A program made the position numbers and the translations under genes. The notes below the pieces were generated by a model, which was given only the letters and a program-made list of their open reading frames with translations, was not told where the DNA came from and made no database searches. From an uncultured Bacteroidia bacterium (GTDB taxonomy: Bacteria > Bacteroidota > Bacteroidia > Bacteroidales > UBA932): a stretch of DNA of 64,000 bases. Where the stretch lies: the NCBI GenBank assembly GCA_902762655.1, contig CACWOZ010000008.1, positions 17,920 to 81,919 of the forward strand, written 5' to 3'. Positions 50,525 to 59,428 of this stretch are shown one piece after another (within the stretch, counting starts at the first letter, position 1; every line of letters begins with the position of its first letter).

Positions 50525-50920
50525 TTATTTCCATACCTTAAGCGTGGCAATGAGTGGATTTGCTGCCGATGTTGATTCGGGCCGAATCTCAACAGCGCTG
50601 CAGAGATGCAGTTCCGCTGCTTTCAGGCGCATTGCCATAAGTATCTCTCCCGCTTCAATCAGACGCTTTCGCGGCGAGGTCGGGCCGAGGAGAAGGATGC
50701 TGTCATCTGTCAGTTCGAAACGGAAGGATTCCGCCACCTCAAGCAACCTGGCGGCTCTGGCGATTGCCTCAAGTTGGGCGGACATCACGGTCCCTTTGTG
50801 CTCTTGATCCTGCCCTTGGAGGCTTTTTAGAAGGCCCTCCACAGAAACGGAGGGCCTCTTTATGATTTTCGGCCCCTGCCTCAGGGCTTCCATTTTATTC
50901 TCAAGATAATTGTCAGCCAT
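50525..50920 (-). CDS. Small hypothetical protein, last of a three-gene unit
   Basis: The 131-residue protein begins MADNYLENKMEALRQGP, a start found on several unrelated Bacteroidota proteins, followed by helical sequence and a strand-rich end (HLCSAVEIRPEST). No domain is recognised. It lies 7 bases after the helical-protein gene, within a run begun by the DUF5674 gene. An in-frame ATG further upstream falls inside the neighbouring gene. Confidence 0.6.
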   Translation of the reverse strand: MADNYLENKMEALRQGPKIIKRPSVSVEGLLKSLQGQDQEHKGTVMSAQLEAIARAARLLEVAESFRFELTDDSILLLGPTSPRKRLIEAGEILMAMRLKAAELHLCSAVEIRPESTSAANPLIATLKVWK

Positions 50921-50927
50921 AGTGGTA

Positions 50928-51257
50928 TTAACGTTTTGCAGCAAAATGGTCCAGATAGCGATTGGCTGCAACCAGTTCGGGAAGATTGCGTTCCTCAAAA
51001 GCGGCACAGTATAGTTCTCGGAAGCGGCACAGCTCTTCCCACATTGCATTGCGGGCATCAGCACTTTCTCCAATCCTCCCGTAACGTATGGTGAGGTCTA
51101 TGAGTTCCTGAAAACGGACGAAGGCACTTATTGCACGGCTCTCTTTGCCTGCCTCCAATGCTTTCATGACTCGAAAAGTTTCGCTGCCTATGTTAGCCAT
51201 TTGTTGCGGGAAGGTCAACTCGGCCCAACGACCGTTTTCTAGCTCAAAGTGCTGCAT
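50928..51257 (-). CDS. Small helical hypothetical protein
   Basis: The 109-residue protein is almost entirely helical (ELIDLTIRYGRIGESADARN, MWEELCRFRELYCAAFEERN) and has no signal peptide, so it is cytoplasmic. A four-helix bundle is plausible. No family was recognised. It starts 2 bases after the DUF5674 gene. Confidence 0.65.
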   Translation of the reverse strand: MQHFELENGRWAELTFPQQMANIGSETFRVMKALEAGKESRAISAFVRFQELIDLTIRYGRIGESADARNAMWEELCRFRELYCAAFEERNLPELVAANRYLDHFAAKR

Positions 51258-51259
51258 TA

Positions 51260-51598
51260 TTATAAAATGAATTTATCCACGATAGAGCGGATTGCGCTGC
51301 GTGTATCAGGGTCTTGGACATCACGAGAGGGATTACCCTGCCATGAACGTATATTGATAAGCGAATCGAATTCTATGAAGTCTTCGCCTTCCTCTTCAAC
51401 CCAAAGATTGAATCCCCACAGATTCTGCTGCTCTGAGCCATTTGCGAGGAGAAGATGCTCCAAATCGGAATGTAGCTCTGCATCGACAGCCAGAAGACCG
51501 TTTTTGACGTCGGCGACACACTTTATCATTTCGACAAAGGTGTTTTTCGCCAGTTCTTTAAGTTCGGACCTGGATATTGGTTGTTGTAGAATCCGCAT
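51260..51598 (-). CDS. DUF5674 family protein
   Basis: The 112-residue protein matches the DUF5674 family: QPISRSELKELAKNTF at the start, GLLAVDAELHSDLEHLLL in the middle and FIEFDSLINIR with SWQGNPSRDVQDP near the end. The function is unknown. The ATG at 51598 is chosen because family similarity starts there; the longer upstream frame runs into the divergent gene. It heads the three-gene unit. Confidence 0.8.
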   Translation of the reverse strand: MRILQQPISRSELKELAKNTFVEMIKCVADVKNGLLAVDAELHSDLEHLLLANGSEQQNLWGFNLWVEEEGEDFIEFDSLINIRSWQGNPSRDVQDPDTRSAIRSIVDKFIL

Positions 51599-51613
51599 AA
51601 TCAAGTATTTTGA

Positions 51614-51621
51614 CAAATATA
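51614..51621 (-). promoter_or_regulatory. Candidate -7 promoter element for the DUF5674 unit
   Basis: TATATTTG on the minus strand matches TAnnTTTG 15 bases before the ATG at 51598. It is divergent from the element at 51637. Confidence 0.45.
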
Positions 51622-51636
51622 CAAAAAAGAAATAGT

Positions 51637-51644
51637 TATCTTTG
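51637..51644 (+). promoter_or_regulatory. Candidate -7 promoter element for the frameshifted LuxR gene
   Basis: TATCTTTG matches TAnnTTTG and ends 6 bases before the ATG at 51651, again giving a nearly leaderless mRNA. Confidence 0.45.
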
Positions 51645-51650
51645 TAACCG

Positions 51651-52191
51651 ATGGGTCTTAAAGAGTTACTGTTTTTGACTGCAGGGTCGCTTGCAATTGC
51701 CGTTTCCTGGCGCGATCTGCTTACCGAGAGTGATAGATTAGCCGCTTTGCAAGAGTGGGAACCTGCCACGGAATATGTTATTAAAGCGTTGTCCGCCAAA
51801 GATTTGACGGAAGGAGGCAAGTCCTCAGTTCAACCGTAAGATTTCTGAATCTTTGCGAGAGTTATCTTCTCTCGGGAATGCAGAAGCCATCCGCACCAGA
51901 TGCGAAGAACTATTTGGCGAAGAGGAGGGTTTTGTTGCGGAAGATGTGGCGCCGTATATAATGACGCTTGTTGAGGAACGTTCAAGTAAAGTAAAGGAAT
52001 TGGGTCTCACTGCCCGCGAACTTGAAGTCATACATCTGAGCAGCGAAGGCCTTTCCGCAGCGGAAATTGCCGAGAGGCTTCACGTCAGCGTCTATACTAT
52101 CAAAAATCATAAGCAGAATATCTATCTCAAGATGGACGTACGCAGCAATTCAGAGATGCTGCGTTATGCAAATCAGCTTGGAATAGTTTAA
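51651..52191 (+). pseudogene. LuxR-type regulator gene with a frameshift
   Basis: The first frame (51651-51839) encodes a short protein starting with a hydrophobic segment and ending YVIKALSAKDLTEGG. The second frame, open from 51808 to 52191 without an ATG near its start, encodes KISESLRELSS and then a LuxR helix-turn-helix (LTARELEVIHLSSEGLSAAE). Read across the shift near 51808-51820, the product parallels the C-terminal 145 residues of the regulator at 36093, including its degenerate kinase-like ALSAKDL segment. One extra base explains the break. It could be a disabled gene, a sequencing error or programmed frameshifting. TPR-like sensing repeats are missing. Confidence 0.65.
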
Positions 52192-52272
52192 AATAGTTCT
52201 TTTGTACTATTTTGCGAAGACGGGTTTTACCTATCTTCGCCGACACTGTTTATTCTAGTCAAAATAGATCTT

Positions 52273-54333
52273 ATGAAGAAAGTATTATCCGCCATTGCGG
52301 CGTTTGCGCTGCTCGTCTTTCCGGCCTGCACCGAAGAAGAAATCCAGAATGCCCTGAACGGGGGAGAAGGCGGCAAGGAAGTCGCGGCCACCGGCATTAC
52401 AATTGACCCGTACTCAGCCGAAATGACCGTAGGTGAGACTCTGCAACTTGTTGCTACGGTAACCCCGGAAAATTGTACCGACAAGGTGGAGTGGACCTCG
52501 CTCATGGAAGAAAACGCTACCGTAAAAGACGGTCTGGTAACCGCCTTGAAAGAAGGGTACGCTTCTATCGTCGCCCAGGCAGGGGAGTTCCAGGCTACCT
52601 GCCGCATAGCAATCCGCGGTGCGAATAACGGGAGTGTAACGGGCATCACTCTTAACAAGACAGCCCTGCAGATGGTAGTCGGTCAGAGCGAAGTGCTCAT
52701 TGCCACGGTCCTCCCCGAAAACGCCACGGACAAAACAGTCTCCTGGAGTAGTTCCAATTCCCAAGTGGCGGACGTGGTGCTTGGAGAAGGTTATGGTGCG
52801 GACGGCACGGTTGTGGTAGGCGGCAGGGTTACTGCCATCAGCGAGGGTGAGGCCGTTATAGAAGCAAAGGCCGGCGGTGTCACCGCTACGTGCAAGGTCA
52901 CGGTCGGCAAGGGCAGCGGAAACGGCAAGATAGAGGTAACAGAAATCCAGCTCAATAAAACGGAAATTACCGTTGTAACAGGACAGAGCGAGCAACTTGA
53001 AGTCGTGAAACTTCTTCCTGAAAACGCCACGGAAAAAACCGTCGTCTGGGAGAGTGACAATACGGAAATTGCGCTTGTTACACCCCGTGACGCAACGGTG
53101 GACGGAGTCTTTTACAAGGGCGGAAGAGTGACCGGAAAGAATCCCGGCACCACCACAATCCGGGCGCTTGCCGGCGTGGCGAGGGCAGAATGCAAGGTAA
53201 CCGTTACCTCCGGAGGTTCCGTAACCATCGAGAGCCTTTCCATCGATCCGGCATCGGTCAGCCTTACCGTAGATGAAGAAAAGATACTGACGGCCGTCGT
53301 AACCCCTTCAAATGCCAAGGCGGATATAACCTGGCAGATCGACAACCCGAAGATTGCCGCCGTGGGTTCCATTAACGAGAAACAGGCAAAGGTACAGGGC
53401 CTTTCGACAGGCAAGACCACAGTCAAGGCCATTGCGGGCGGGAAGACCGCTACCTGCGAGGTTACGGTTACAGGCGGATCCGGGAATGTGGCGGTTCAGT
53501 CGATAACGCTTAACAAAACCACCCTTAAACTTGAAGTCGGCCAGTCCGCGCAGCTCACCGCCACAGTCCTTCCTGAAAATGCCCACGACAAGAGTGTAAT
53601 CTGGACCACTACGGATCCTCATAATGCATATGTAAATGGCGGGCTGGTTACCGGTTATGGCGTTTGTGAAGCCACGATCACTGCAACAAGCGTGAGCAAT
53701 CCTCAGGTAATGGCGACCTGCAAAGTAAGCATAGTAGCCGCGGGAAGTGGCGGTGGGGCAGAAATCGAAGCTGTGGACCTGGGCCTGCCAAGCGGATTGA
53801 AGTGGGGTTCCATGAACGTTGGAGCTTCGAAACCGGAGGATTATGGTAACCACTACGCCTGGGGAGAAATAAAGACCAAAACAAGCTATACGGGATCCAA
53901 CTATAAGTTTGGGCCGGTTCAATATAGCGAACTCTCAATGTATTCCAAGTACGAGACCAAATTGGGCGGCGATAAGAAGACTGTCCTGGAGGCTGAAGAT
54001 GATGCTGCAAGCGTGAATGTCGGCTCGGGTTGGCGAATGGCCACTTTCGCAGAGTGGAAAGAATTGCGTGAGAAATGCACTTGGACGTGGACGACCCGTA
54101 ACAGAGTCAATGGAATGCTGGTTACAGGCCCGAACGGCAAGAGCATCTTCCTCCCCGCTGCAGGTGTCTTCGAGAGCACCAAGAACAGAGTGGGCTCCTA
54201 CGGAAGTTACTGGACATCTTCCCTCGCGGAAGCAGAGGGAATGGCGCACGCCGTGGACTTCATTTCCAGCGGAAAGGACAAGGCCCTCATAGGTCGTTGT
54301 TATGGACTATCTGTCCGTCCCGTCAAAGATTAA
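52273..54333 (+). CDS. Surface lipoprotein with five Ig-like (Big_2) repeats and a FISUMP-type domain
   Basis: The 686-residue protein has a lipoprotein signal with Cys at residue 19 (VFPACTEEE), followed by acidic residues that favour export to the surface. Five bacterial Ig-like repeats follow (about residues 38-115, 120-215, 222-315, 320-400 and 405-495), each with a pattern like ITLNKTxLxLxVGQS and ending in CKVTV. The C-terminal domain (about 500-686; VDLGLPSGLKWGSMNVGA, YAWGE, WRMATFAEWKEL) is the Fibrobacter major paralogous type. Likely a stalked surface adhesin or binding protein. The stop overlaps the convergent CPBP gene. Confidence 0.85.
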   Translation: MKKVLSAIAAFALLVFPACTEEEIQNALNGGEGGKEVAATGITIDPYSAEMTVGETLQLVATVTPENCTDKVEWTSLMEENATVKDGLVTALKEGYASIVAQAGEFQATCRIAIRGANNGSVTGITLNKTALQMVVGQSEVLIATVLPENATDKTVSWSSSNSQVADVVLGEGYGADGTVVVGGRVTAISEGEAVIEAKAGGVTATCKVTVGKGSGNGKIEVTEIQLNKTEITVVTGQSEQLEVVKLLPENATEKTVVWESDNTEIALVTPRDATVDGVFYKGGRVTGKNPGTTTIRALAGVARAECKVTVTSGGSVTIESLSIDPASVSLTVDEEKILTAVVTPSNAKADITWQIDNPKIAAVGSINEKQAKVQGLSTGKTTVKAIAGGKTATCEVTVTGGSGNVAVQSITLNKTTLKLEVGQSAQLTATVLPENAHDKSVIWTTTDPHNAYVNGGLVTGYGVCEATITATSVSNPQVMATCKVSIVAAGSGGGAEIEAVDLGLPSGLKWGSMNVGASKPEDYGNHYAWGEIKTKTSYTGSNYKFGPVQYSELSMYSKYETKLGGDKKTVLEAEDDAASVNVGSGWRMATFAEWKELREKCTWTWTTRNRVNGMLVTGPNGKSIFLPAAGVFESTKNRVGSYGSYWTSSLAEAEGMAHAVDFISSGKDKALIGRCYGLSVRPVKD

Positions 54334-54974
54334 ATGGGAATGATCACGAATACCAGCGCGTCCCAGAGGGCGTGGCTGATTACTAAAGCCGGAAGCAATT
54401 CCGGCTTTAGTCTGTATATAAGACCCCAGACTGCTCCGGCCACCATCGCAGCCATAACCAGCATGAAGTTGAAGGACCAAATATGCACAAGTGAATAGAC
54501 CGCGACCGTAACGACCAGGGCTATGTCCGCCGCCCGCTTCGAAGGCAGTGCCTTCGCGAGAGTTCTCTGCACGTATCCACGCCAGAACAGTTCTTCGGCG
54601 GGTCCTATCAAAAAGATAAGCAGCAACGCGATTCCCCATTGGGGCAGGCCGGTCTTCATCGCATAGACTGCATTGACCTCCGCCCTCGCAAAATCGAATA
54701 GTAGGGCGGATACTTTGTCTCCAATCCAGAAAACGCCCCAGAGCGTCATGGCGATGACGATACCCAGAACTATTTGCAGGAAAGGCTTTTCCACCCGGAA
54801 CAATACTTTGCGGTCCTTGGTAAATGCAATGCAAAGGCTGGTCAGCACTACGGCCGCAAAGGACATCACCAGCCAGAAATTCGGCCGGCCTTGTGTCCAC
54901 GGGCTGAACATATAGAACCAGAAAGCGGCCGCCACCAGGACGGAAGCAATCAATCTGCGAAGTTCGCGTGTCAT
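54330..54974 (-). CDS. CPBP family intramembrane metalloprotease
   Basis: The 214-residue polytopic protein has the CPBP (Abi/CAAX-like) motifs: PAEELFWRGYV near residue 127 with the double Glu and Arg, a His in SLVHIWSFNF, and a His in SHALWD near the C-terminus. Such proteases act within the membrane on varied substrates; the target here is unknown. The start at 54974 overlaps the prenyltransferase stop by ATGA. Confidence 0.85.
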   Translation of the reverse strand: MTRELRRLIASVLVAAAFWFYMFSPWTQGRPNFWLVMSFAAVVLTSLCIAFTKDRKVLFRVEKPFLQIVLGIVIAMTLWGVFWIGDKVSALLFDFARAEVNAVYAMKTGLPQWGIALLLIFLIGPAEELFWRGYVQRTLAKALPSKRAADIALVVTVAVYSLVHIWSFNFMLVMAAMVAGAVWGLIYRLKPELLPALVISHALWDALVFVIIPI

Positions 54975-55885
54975 AGCCAGAATGAAATGAACAGGCCGAT
55001 GGAAAGCAATAAGGAGAACTGGAGTTGCAGTTGCGACGAATGGAAGTCCAGTCCCTTCATGGCCTCGCGGCCGACGCTCGGCCATGTGGCTGCCTGTTTG
55101 AAATTCTTATAGGCCTTGGGGATTGCGAGCAGGCAAAGCAACGAAGGTGCCGGAAGCCATCCTGCAATTACGGATGCAACCACGCACAGGAAAGGCAGCA
55201 CCATGTAGCAGCAATATAGCACGTACGAAGCCTTTTCCCCTATCAGCATGGCGAAGGTCTTGATCCCTGCAGCCCCGTCCGTCGGAATATCCAGGGTGTT
55301 GTTTGCATGAAGCACAGACACGGTAATGATGCCTATGGGGACGGACAGTACCAAAGCGTCAACGTGCCATTCACCGGTTATGGCATAGGCAAGGCCTATT
55401 ACGGTCAGCACCCCGAAAATAACGAATATATCGGCATCGCCGAGGGCGTGATACTTTAAGAAAGAGTAGAGTGCGGTAAGGGCTACAGCTATGACTCCTA
55501 CTATCAGCACCCCGACGCCGCAGATGGCTACAAGGCAGAGGCCGACGGCAATGCCAAGAACAAACAGGATAGCGCTGAACACAAGATACTCCATGGGCTG
55601 GAACTTGCCGAATACCAGATTAGGAACGGCATAGGCATCCTTGTTATCAACACCGCTACGGAAGTCGGCCCAGTCGCTGAGCACATTTCCTGCGGCATGA
55701 AGCAGCACGACTCCGAGCAGAGACAAGCCTAGAATCACCCACGGAAGGGCCCCGGAAGGCACCATGCCCTTTGCGAACAAATAAGCAAACGTAACGATAA
55801 GCGGCATTGTGGATACGGTGAATGACCAATAGCGCGTAACTGCTAACCACTCCTTAAAGTTGTGTTTTCCCATAATAAACTGCAC
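54971..55885 (-). CDS. UbiA-family prenyltransferase (MenA-like)
   Basis: The 304-residue membrane protein has eight or nine hydrophobic helices and the Asp-rich motif NVLSDWADFRSG (about residues 66-77) that binds the prenyl diphosphate through Mg2+; the second motif region reads NNTLDIPTDGAAG. It most resembles 1,4-dihydroxy-2-naphthoate prenyltransferase of menaquinone synthesis, but no men gene is adjacent, so the substrate is inferred. A start four codons later (MGKHNF) is equally possible. Confidence 0.78.
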   Translation of the reverse strand: MQFIMGKHNFKEWLAVTRYWSFTVSTMPLIVTFAYLFAKGMVPSGALPWVILGLSLLGVVLLHAAGNVLSDWADFRSGVDNKDAYAVPNLVFGKFQPMEYLVFSAILFVLGIAVGLCLVAICGVGVLIVGVIAVALTALYSFLKYHALGDADIFVIFGVLTVIGLAYAITGEWHVDALVLSVPIGIITVSVLHANNTLDIPTDGAAGIKTFAMLIGEKASYVLYCCYMVLPFLCVVASVIAGWLPAPSLLCLLAIPKAYKNFKQAATWPSVGREAMKGLDFHSSQLQLQFSLLLSIGLFISFWL

Positions 55886-55928
55886 TTGTTGAAAAAAACG
55901 TGCGAATTTACCACTTTTTCTTTATTAT

Positions 55929-56582
55929 TTACACAGAGACTATCCCCTTTGCGGCGGCAGTGGCAACGCACTCGACGATGCTGTCCAGGCCGAACTTGCC
56001 CTTGATGCGCTCTTTGTAGCTGTCGACCGTGTTCAGGGAGATATCAAGGGCCGACGCAATCTGGGAGTTGCTGTAGCCGGAAGATGTCAGCTGCAGCACT
56101 TCCAGTTCGCGTGGCGTAAGCCCCTGCGGCTTCCGGGAATCGAGATTGTCCCGGCCGTCGAAGAGGCGGAGGATCTTTTCAGAATCGATAGTCTCTCCGA
56201 AGAAGAGACACTTGCCTGCGGCCACGTCTCCAATGGCCTCTACAATGGATTCGGGAGAGGAATCCTTGGCCAGATAGGCACAGGCGCCGGATGTGATGGC
56301 TCTCAGGATGTATGCCGGGTTCTTGTAATGTGATAGCACCAGCGTTTTCAACGCCGGGAAGGCTTCCCGGAGAATCCCCAGAAGTGTAAGGCCGTCCGTC
56401 TCGGACTCCAGGGTTATGTCCACCACGGCGATATCCGTCTCCGGATGGGCGTTGAGGAATGCTACCGCTGCTCCAGGCGAGGCTACCGATTCGACGCTGC
56501 CGAAGGCTGGATTGCCCGACAGGGCCAGCTTGAGACCCAACACGAACACGGCGGAATCTTCGATCAGAAGGACGTTTATCAT
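55929..56582 (-). CDS. NarL/FixJ-type response regulator
   Basis: This 217-residue protein has an N-terminal receiver domain with phospho-acceptor Asp55 (VVDITLE), the acidic pair before it (IEDS) and Lys in YLAKD, and a C-terminal LuxR helix-turn-helix (LTPRELEVLQLTSSGYSNSQ). It overlaps the sensor kinase gene by 4 bases (ATGA) and is surely its partner. Confidence 0.92.
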   Translation of the reverse strand: MINVLLIEDSAVFVLGLKLALSGNPAFGSVESVASPGAAVAFLNAHPETDIAVVDITLESETDGLTLLGILREAFPALKTLVLSHYKNPAYILRAITSGACAYLAKDSSPESIVEAIGDVAAGKCLFFGETIDSEKILRLFDGRDNLDSRKPQGLTPRELEVLQLTSSGYSNSQIASALDISLNTVDSYKERIKGKFGLDSIVECVATAAAKGIVSV

Positions 56583-59314
56583 AAATCAATACTTATTTCA
56601 AGACCGGCTCCCGGCCTGTTCTGCATCTGCATTGTAGCTCCTAGCTTGTCCAGCAGTTCGCGGGTGATCACCAGGCCGAGCCCGTGGCCCCAGCTGGTTT
56701 TCCCCACCTGCAGGCCGGGGCCTTCGTCGGTGATGGTGATATTCGAACCCCTGGCCCTGAGCATCACTTTCCCGCTGGCTGGAGTCACCTTGACGGCATT
56801 GTCCAGCAAGTTCCTCAGGCAGGTCAGCAGCATATTGCGGTCGGTACGCACGCTAAGCCCGGTGGGGATGTCCACTTCGACGGTGCACCCGTTCCGCAGG
56901 GGTTCTATGGCTTCGGCCGCCAGCCCGGCCAGGTCTTCATCGCGCATTACCGGTTTCAGCATTCCCTCCTGGTCCAGCGACCATAGCAGCAGGTTTTCCA
57001 GCAGGGATGAGGTATTGTCGGCCGACTTGGATAGCAGGCCGAGGGCTTCCTTCAGTTGGGCGGCGTCCAGTTTATCTGCCTGTTCCAGCAGCTGCCGGGC
57101 CAGCAGGCGGTTGCCCGATATGGGGCCGCGGAGGTCGTGGGAGATGATGGAGAAGAGGCGGTTGCGCATATCCAGCTCCTTCACCAACAGACGCCTCTCC
57201 CGGAGTTTGATGACCGTCAGGACGGCCACCAGCGAAACCAGCAGGTAAACCAGCAGGAAGGGCCAGCGCAGCCACAGGGGCGGCGGGACGCGGAGCACCC
57301 TGCGGGAGGACTCTCCGTAATCCCATCTTCCGAAGATATCCGAACTCTGCTCCTGGAGTACGTAGCGGCCGGGACTGATGTTTTCCGGGAATCCGGAGAA
57401 GCTCCCTTCCGTCCATTCTCCGTCATTCAGCCGGTGCCGCTGCCGGACCAGGCGTTGGAGAGGCAGGTTTCCCCCGGCCCGTATAGACAGCAGGCTGTCG
57501 GGATGGAAGACGACGGCACCCGCAGCGCCTCCGAATGCCAGGGATCCGTCCGCGAGGCGGCAGGAAACGTGTTCTCCGTATATTTCGGAGGGAAAGCCCA
57601 GTTCCTTGGGGAGGCGGCCGGTGCTTCCGTCGGTATCTATGAAGTAGAGTCCGTCTTCGGTGCCGGCCCAGAGGCGGCCTTTGGCGTCGGATTCTACCGA
57701 CTGTACCAGCATTCCGTCAAGGAAATGCCTGCCGGAAGGGTTCCACAACCCTCCGCGTGTGGCGGCCCAGACGGTTCCGTCCGGCGAAAGGCAGAGGTCG
57801 GTGACATAGTCGTCGGGGATGGAAGAATTCCCACGGTAGTATTTGGTGACCAGCCCGGTTTCAGCGTCGATGATGTTCAGACCGGCGTGAGTGGTGGCAT
57901 AGACCAGATTCCCGCGGGCATCCTCAATCAGGGCGCTGCCCAGGCGGGAACTGAGGTAGATGTTGGAGTCCAGTTGCGGGGATGGATACCGGAAAGGGCT
58001 GAGCCAGCGGGGAGGAAGGCTCCGCCGGGCCTGACGGTCCCATCCGTTGAGTCCGACTCCTTCCCAGCTCACCACCCAGAAATGGCCGCGGCTGTCTTCC
58101 AGGAATGCGGAGATCCAGTTGGCTCCGTCCAGGTACCGGGCTTCCCGCTGCTCTTCGGGGAGAGGGCCGCTCAGGCGCTCCTTATGCATCTTCCCATCCT
58201 TCCATACCTCCCATCCGGTATTGTTCCAAAGGCCTACGTATATGGTGCCGGAGCTGTCCTCGTAGAGGCAGGATACGCGCTCCTCCGCCGTCCCTATCCG
58301 CATCTTCCCGCCGCTTTCCTGCATTATGGCGGTGACGTTGGCCCGCGAGATGACATCCACCATCTGAAGCGCGGGGCAGAGGACGGACAGGCCGTTGTCA
58401 CCACCCAGCCATAGATTGCCCTGGCGGTCTTCGAATATGCAGTAGAGCTCCCCGGAGGACGGGCTGGACGGGTCGCCGGCCGAGTGGCGGGATACTTTCG
58501 TCCGTTCCGGATGGGCTGTGTCCACTATGCCCAGACCGTAGGAGCCTGCGGCCCAGAGACGCCCTTTGCTGTCGGTAAGAAGCCTCGTATGAGCTATGGG
58601 GAGCCGGCCGAGGGGGACAGGCTTTTCGCCCTCGCAGGCATACAGGAGCGATGTGTGGTCTTCGAAGGCGTATAGCCTGCCGCCGCTTTCAGCATAGCTT
58701 CCATTGCAGAACAGATCCCAGTGGGGGAGCGTGGCCTGCGGCGACTCCCTGTCTGCGACGAACTGGTTGTGGACTAGGCGGCCGGCCAGCCAGAGCTTTC
58801 CGTCCGCAGCTTCGTATATCTGATAATACGGATAGTCCCCTTCTGAATCCCGCTTGTAGTAGAAGCAGCGGGCCTCTTCCCTGATACCATCATCGTAGGA
58901 CAGTTTCAAAAGGAGGGTGTCCCCCACGGTTGCCCATACATAGCCCTCAGCATCGGCGTGCAGGGCCCGTATGTTGCCGTCTATTATGTCGTCACGTACC
59001 TTCAGGCCCTTCGATGTCCCTGCCCACAGCCGTCCGCCACGGTCCACTGCAAGGGCGTTCACCCTTCCGTATTCCTTGAATGCCCGGAAACGCCTGCCGT
59101 CAAAGCTGGCAAGCCCGTTGCGTGTGCCTATCCACAGCACTCCGCTTTCATCCTGCGCAATGGCATAGACGGTGTTGGAAGGCAGCCCGTCCGCCGAACC
59201 GTAGTTCACGAAACGCATCGTTGTGCCCGGACCTTCTTCTGTCGTGTCCGGCACCGACCGGGCATCCAGCCCGGCAAACAAAAGCAGGATCAATATGAAG
59301 GTAAAGCGGCGCAT
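56579..59314 (-). CDS. Sensor histidine kinase with periplasmic two-component propeller
   Basis: The 911-residue membrane kinase has a signal peptide, a large periplasmic region of propeller repeats (about residues 30-590; many WIGTRNGL, WAGTSKGL, WLGGDNGL and WAATRGGL motifs), a Y_Y_Y-like domain (about 590-670), a membrane segment (about 680-702), a dimerisation domain with His726 in ISHDLRGP and an ATPase domain with NLLDNAVKV and GHGLGLVI. Propeller sensors in this phylum often detect glycans. Unlike the sensor at 27105, it works through a separate regulator. Transcription of the divergent 59429 gene may be its target. Confidence 0.92.
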   Translation of the reverse strand: MRRFTFILILLLFAGLDARSVPDTTEEGPGTTMRFVNYGSADGLPSNTVYAIAQDESGVLWIGTRNGLASFDGRRFRAFKEYGRVNALAVDRGGRLWAGTSKGLKVRDDIIDGNIRALHADAEGYVWATVGDTLLLKLSYDDGIREEARCFYYKRDSEGDYPYYQIYEAADGKLWLAGRLVHNQFVADRESPQATLPHWDLFCNGSYAESGGRLYAFEDHTSLLYACEGEKPVPLGRLPIAHTRLLTDSKGRLWAAGSYGLGIVDTAHPERTKVSRHSAGDPSSPSSGELYCIFEDRQGNLWLGGDNGLSVLCPALQMVDVISRANVTAIMQESGGKMRIGTAEERVSCLYEDSSGTIYVGLWNNTGWEVWKDGKMHKERLSGPLPEEQREARYLDGANWISAFLEDSRGHFWVVSWEGVGLNGWDRQARRSLPPRWLSPFRYPSPQLDSNIYLSSRLGSALIEDARGNLVYATTHAGLNIIDAETGLVTKYYRGNSSIPDDYVTDLCLSPDGTVWAATRGGLWNPSGRHFLDGMLVQSVESDAKGRLWAGTEDGLYFIDTDGSTGRLPKELGFPSEIYGEHVSCRLADGSLAFGGAAGAVVFHPDSLLSIRAGGNLPLQRLVRQRHRLNDGEWTEGSFSGFPENISPGRYVLQEQSSDIFGRWDYGESSRRVLRVPPPLWLRWPFLLVYLLVSLVAVLTVIKLRERRLLVKELDMRNRLFSIISHDLRGPISGNRLLARQLLEQADKLDAAQLKEALGLLSKSADNTSSLLENLLLWSLDQEGMLKPVMRDEDLAGLAAEAIEPLRNGCTVEVDIPTGLSVRTDRNMLLTCLRNLLDNAVKVTPASGKVMLRARGSNITITDEGPGLQVGKTSWGHGLGLVITRELLDKLGATMQMQNRPGAGLEISIDL

Positions 59315-59322
59315 AGCTATGC

Positions 59323-59330
59323 AAAGATAT
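59323..59330 (-). promoter_or_regulatory. Candidate -7 promoter element for the propeller two-component operon
   Basis: TATCTTTG on the minus strand matches TAnnTTTG 8 bases before the ATG at 59314. Confidence 0.5.
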
Positions 59331-59405
59331 CATTTCCTATGGAAATAACCTTGAAAATCAGAGCCCTGTGGTGTTTTCCGCCACAAGAAGAATCTGGCGA
59401 TGCTG

Positions 59406-59413
59406 TAGTTTTG
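59406..59413 (+). promoter_or_regulatory. Candidate -7 promoter element for the 59429 gene
   Basis: TAGTTTTG matches TAnnTTTG 15 bases before the chosen start codon. No clear -33 box. Confidence 0.4.
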
Positions 59414-59428
59414 CAAAAAAATATGCTT

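Noticed and set aside
51599-51820. A 74-residue N-terminal extension of the DUF5674 protein
   Set aside because: Family similarity begins at the ATG at 51598, and the extension would overlap the divergent promoter and gene.
57056-58414. A 452-codon plus-strand open frame through the propeller kinase gene
   Set aside because: It is antisense to a kinase with clear propeller repeats and membrane segment; its own translation has no recognisable motif and reflects high GC at the third codon position of the opposite strand.
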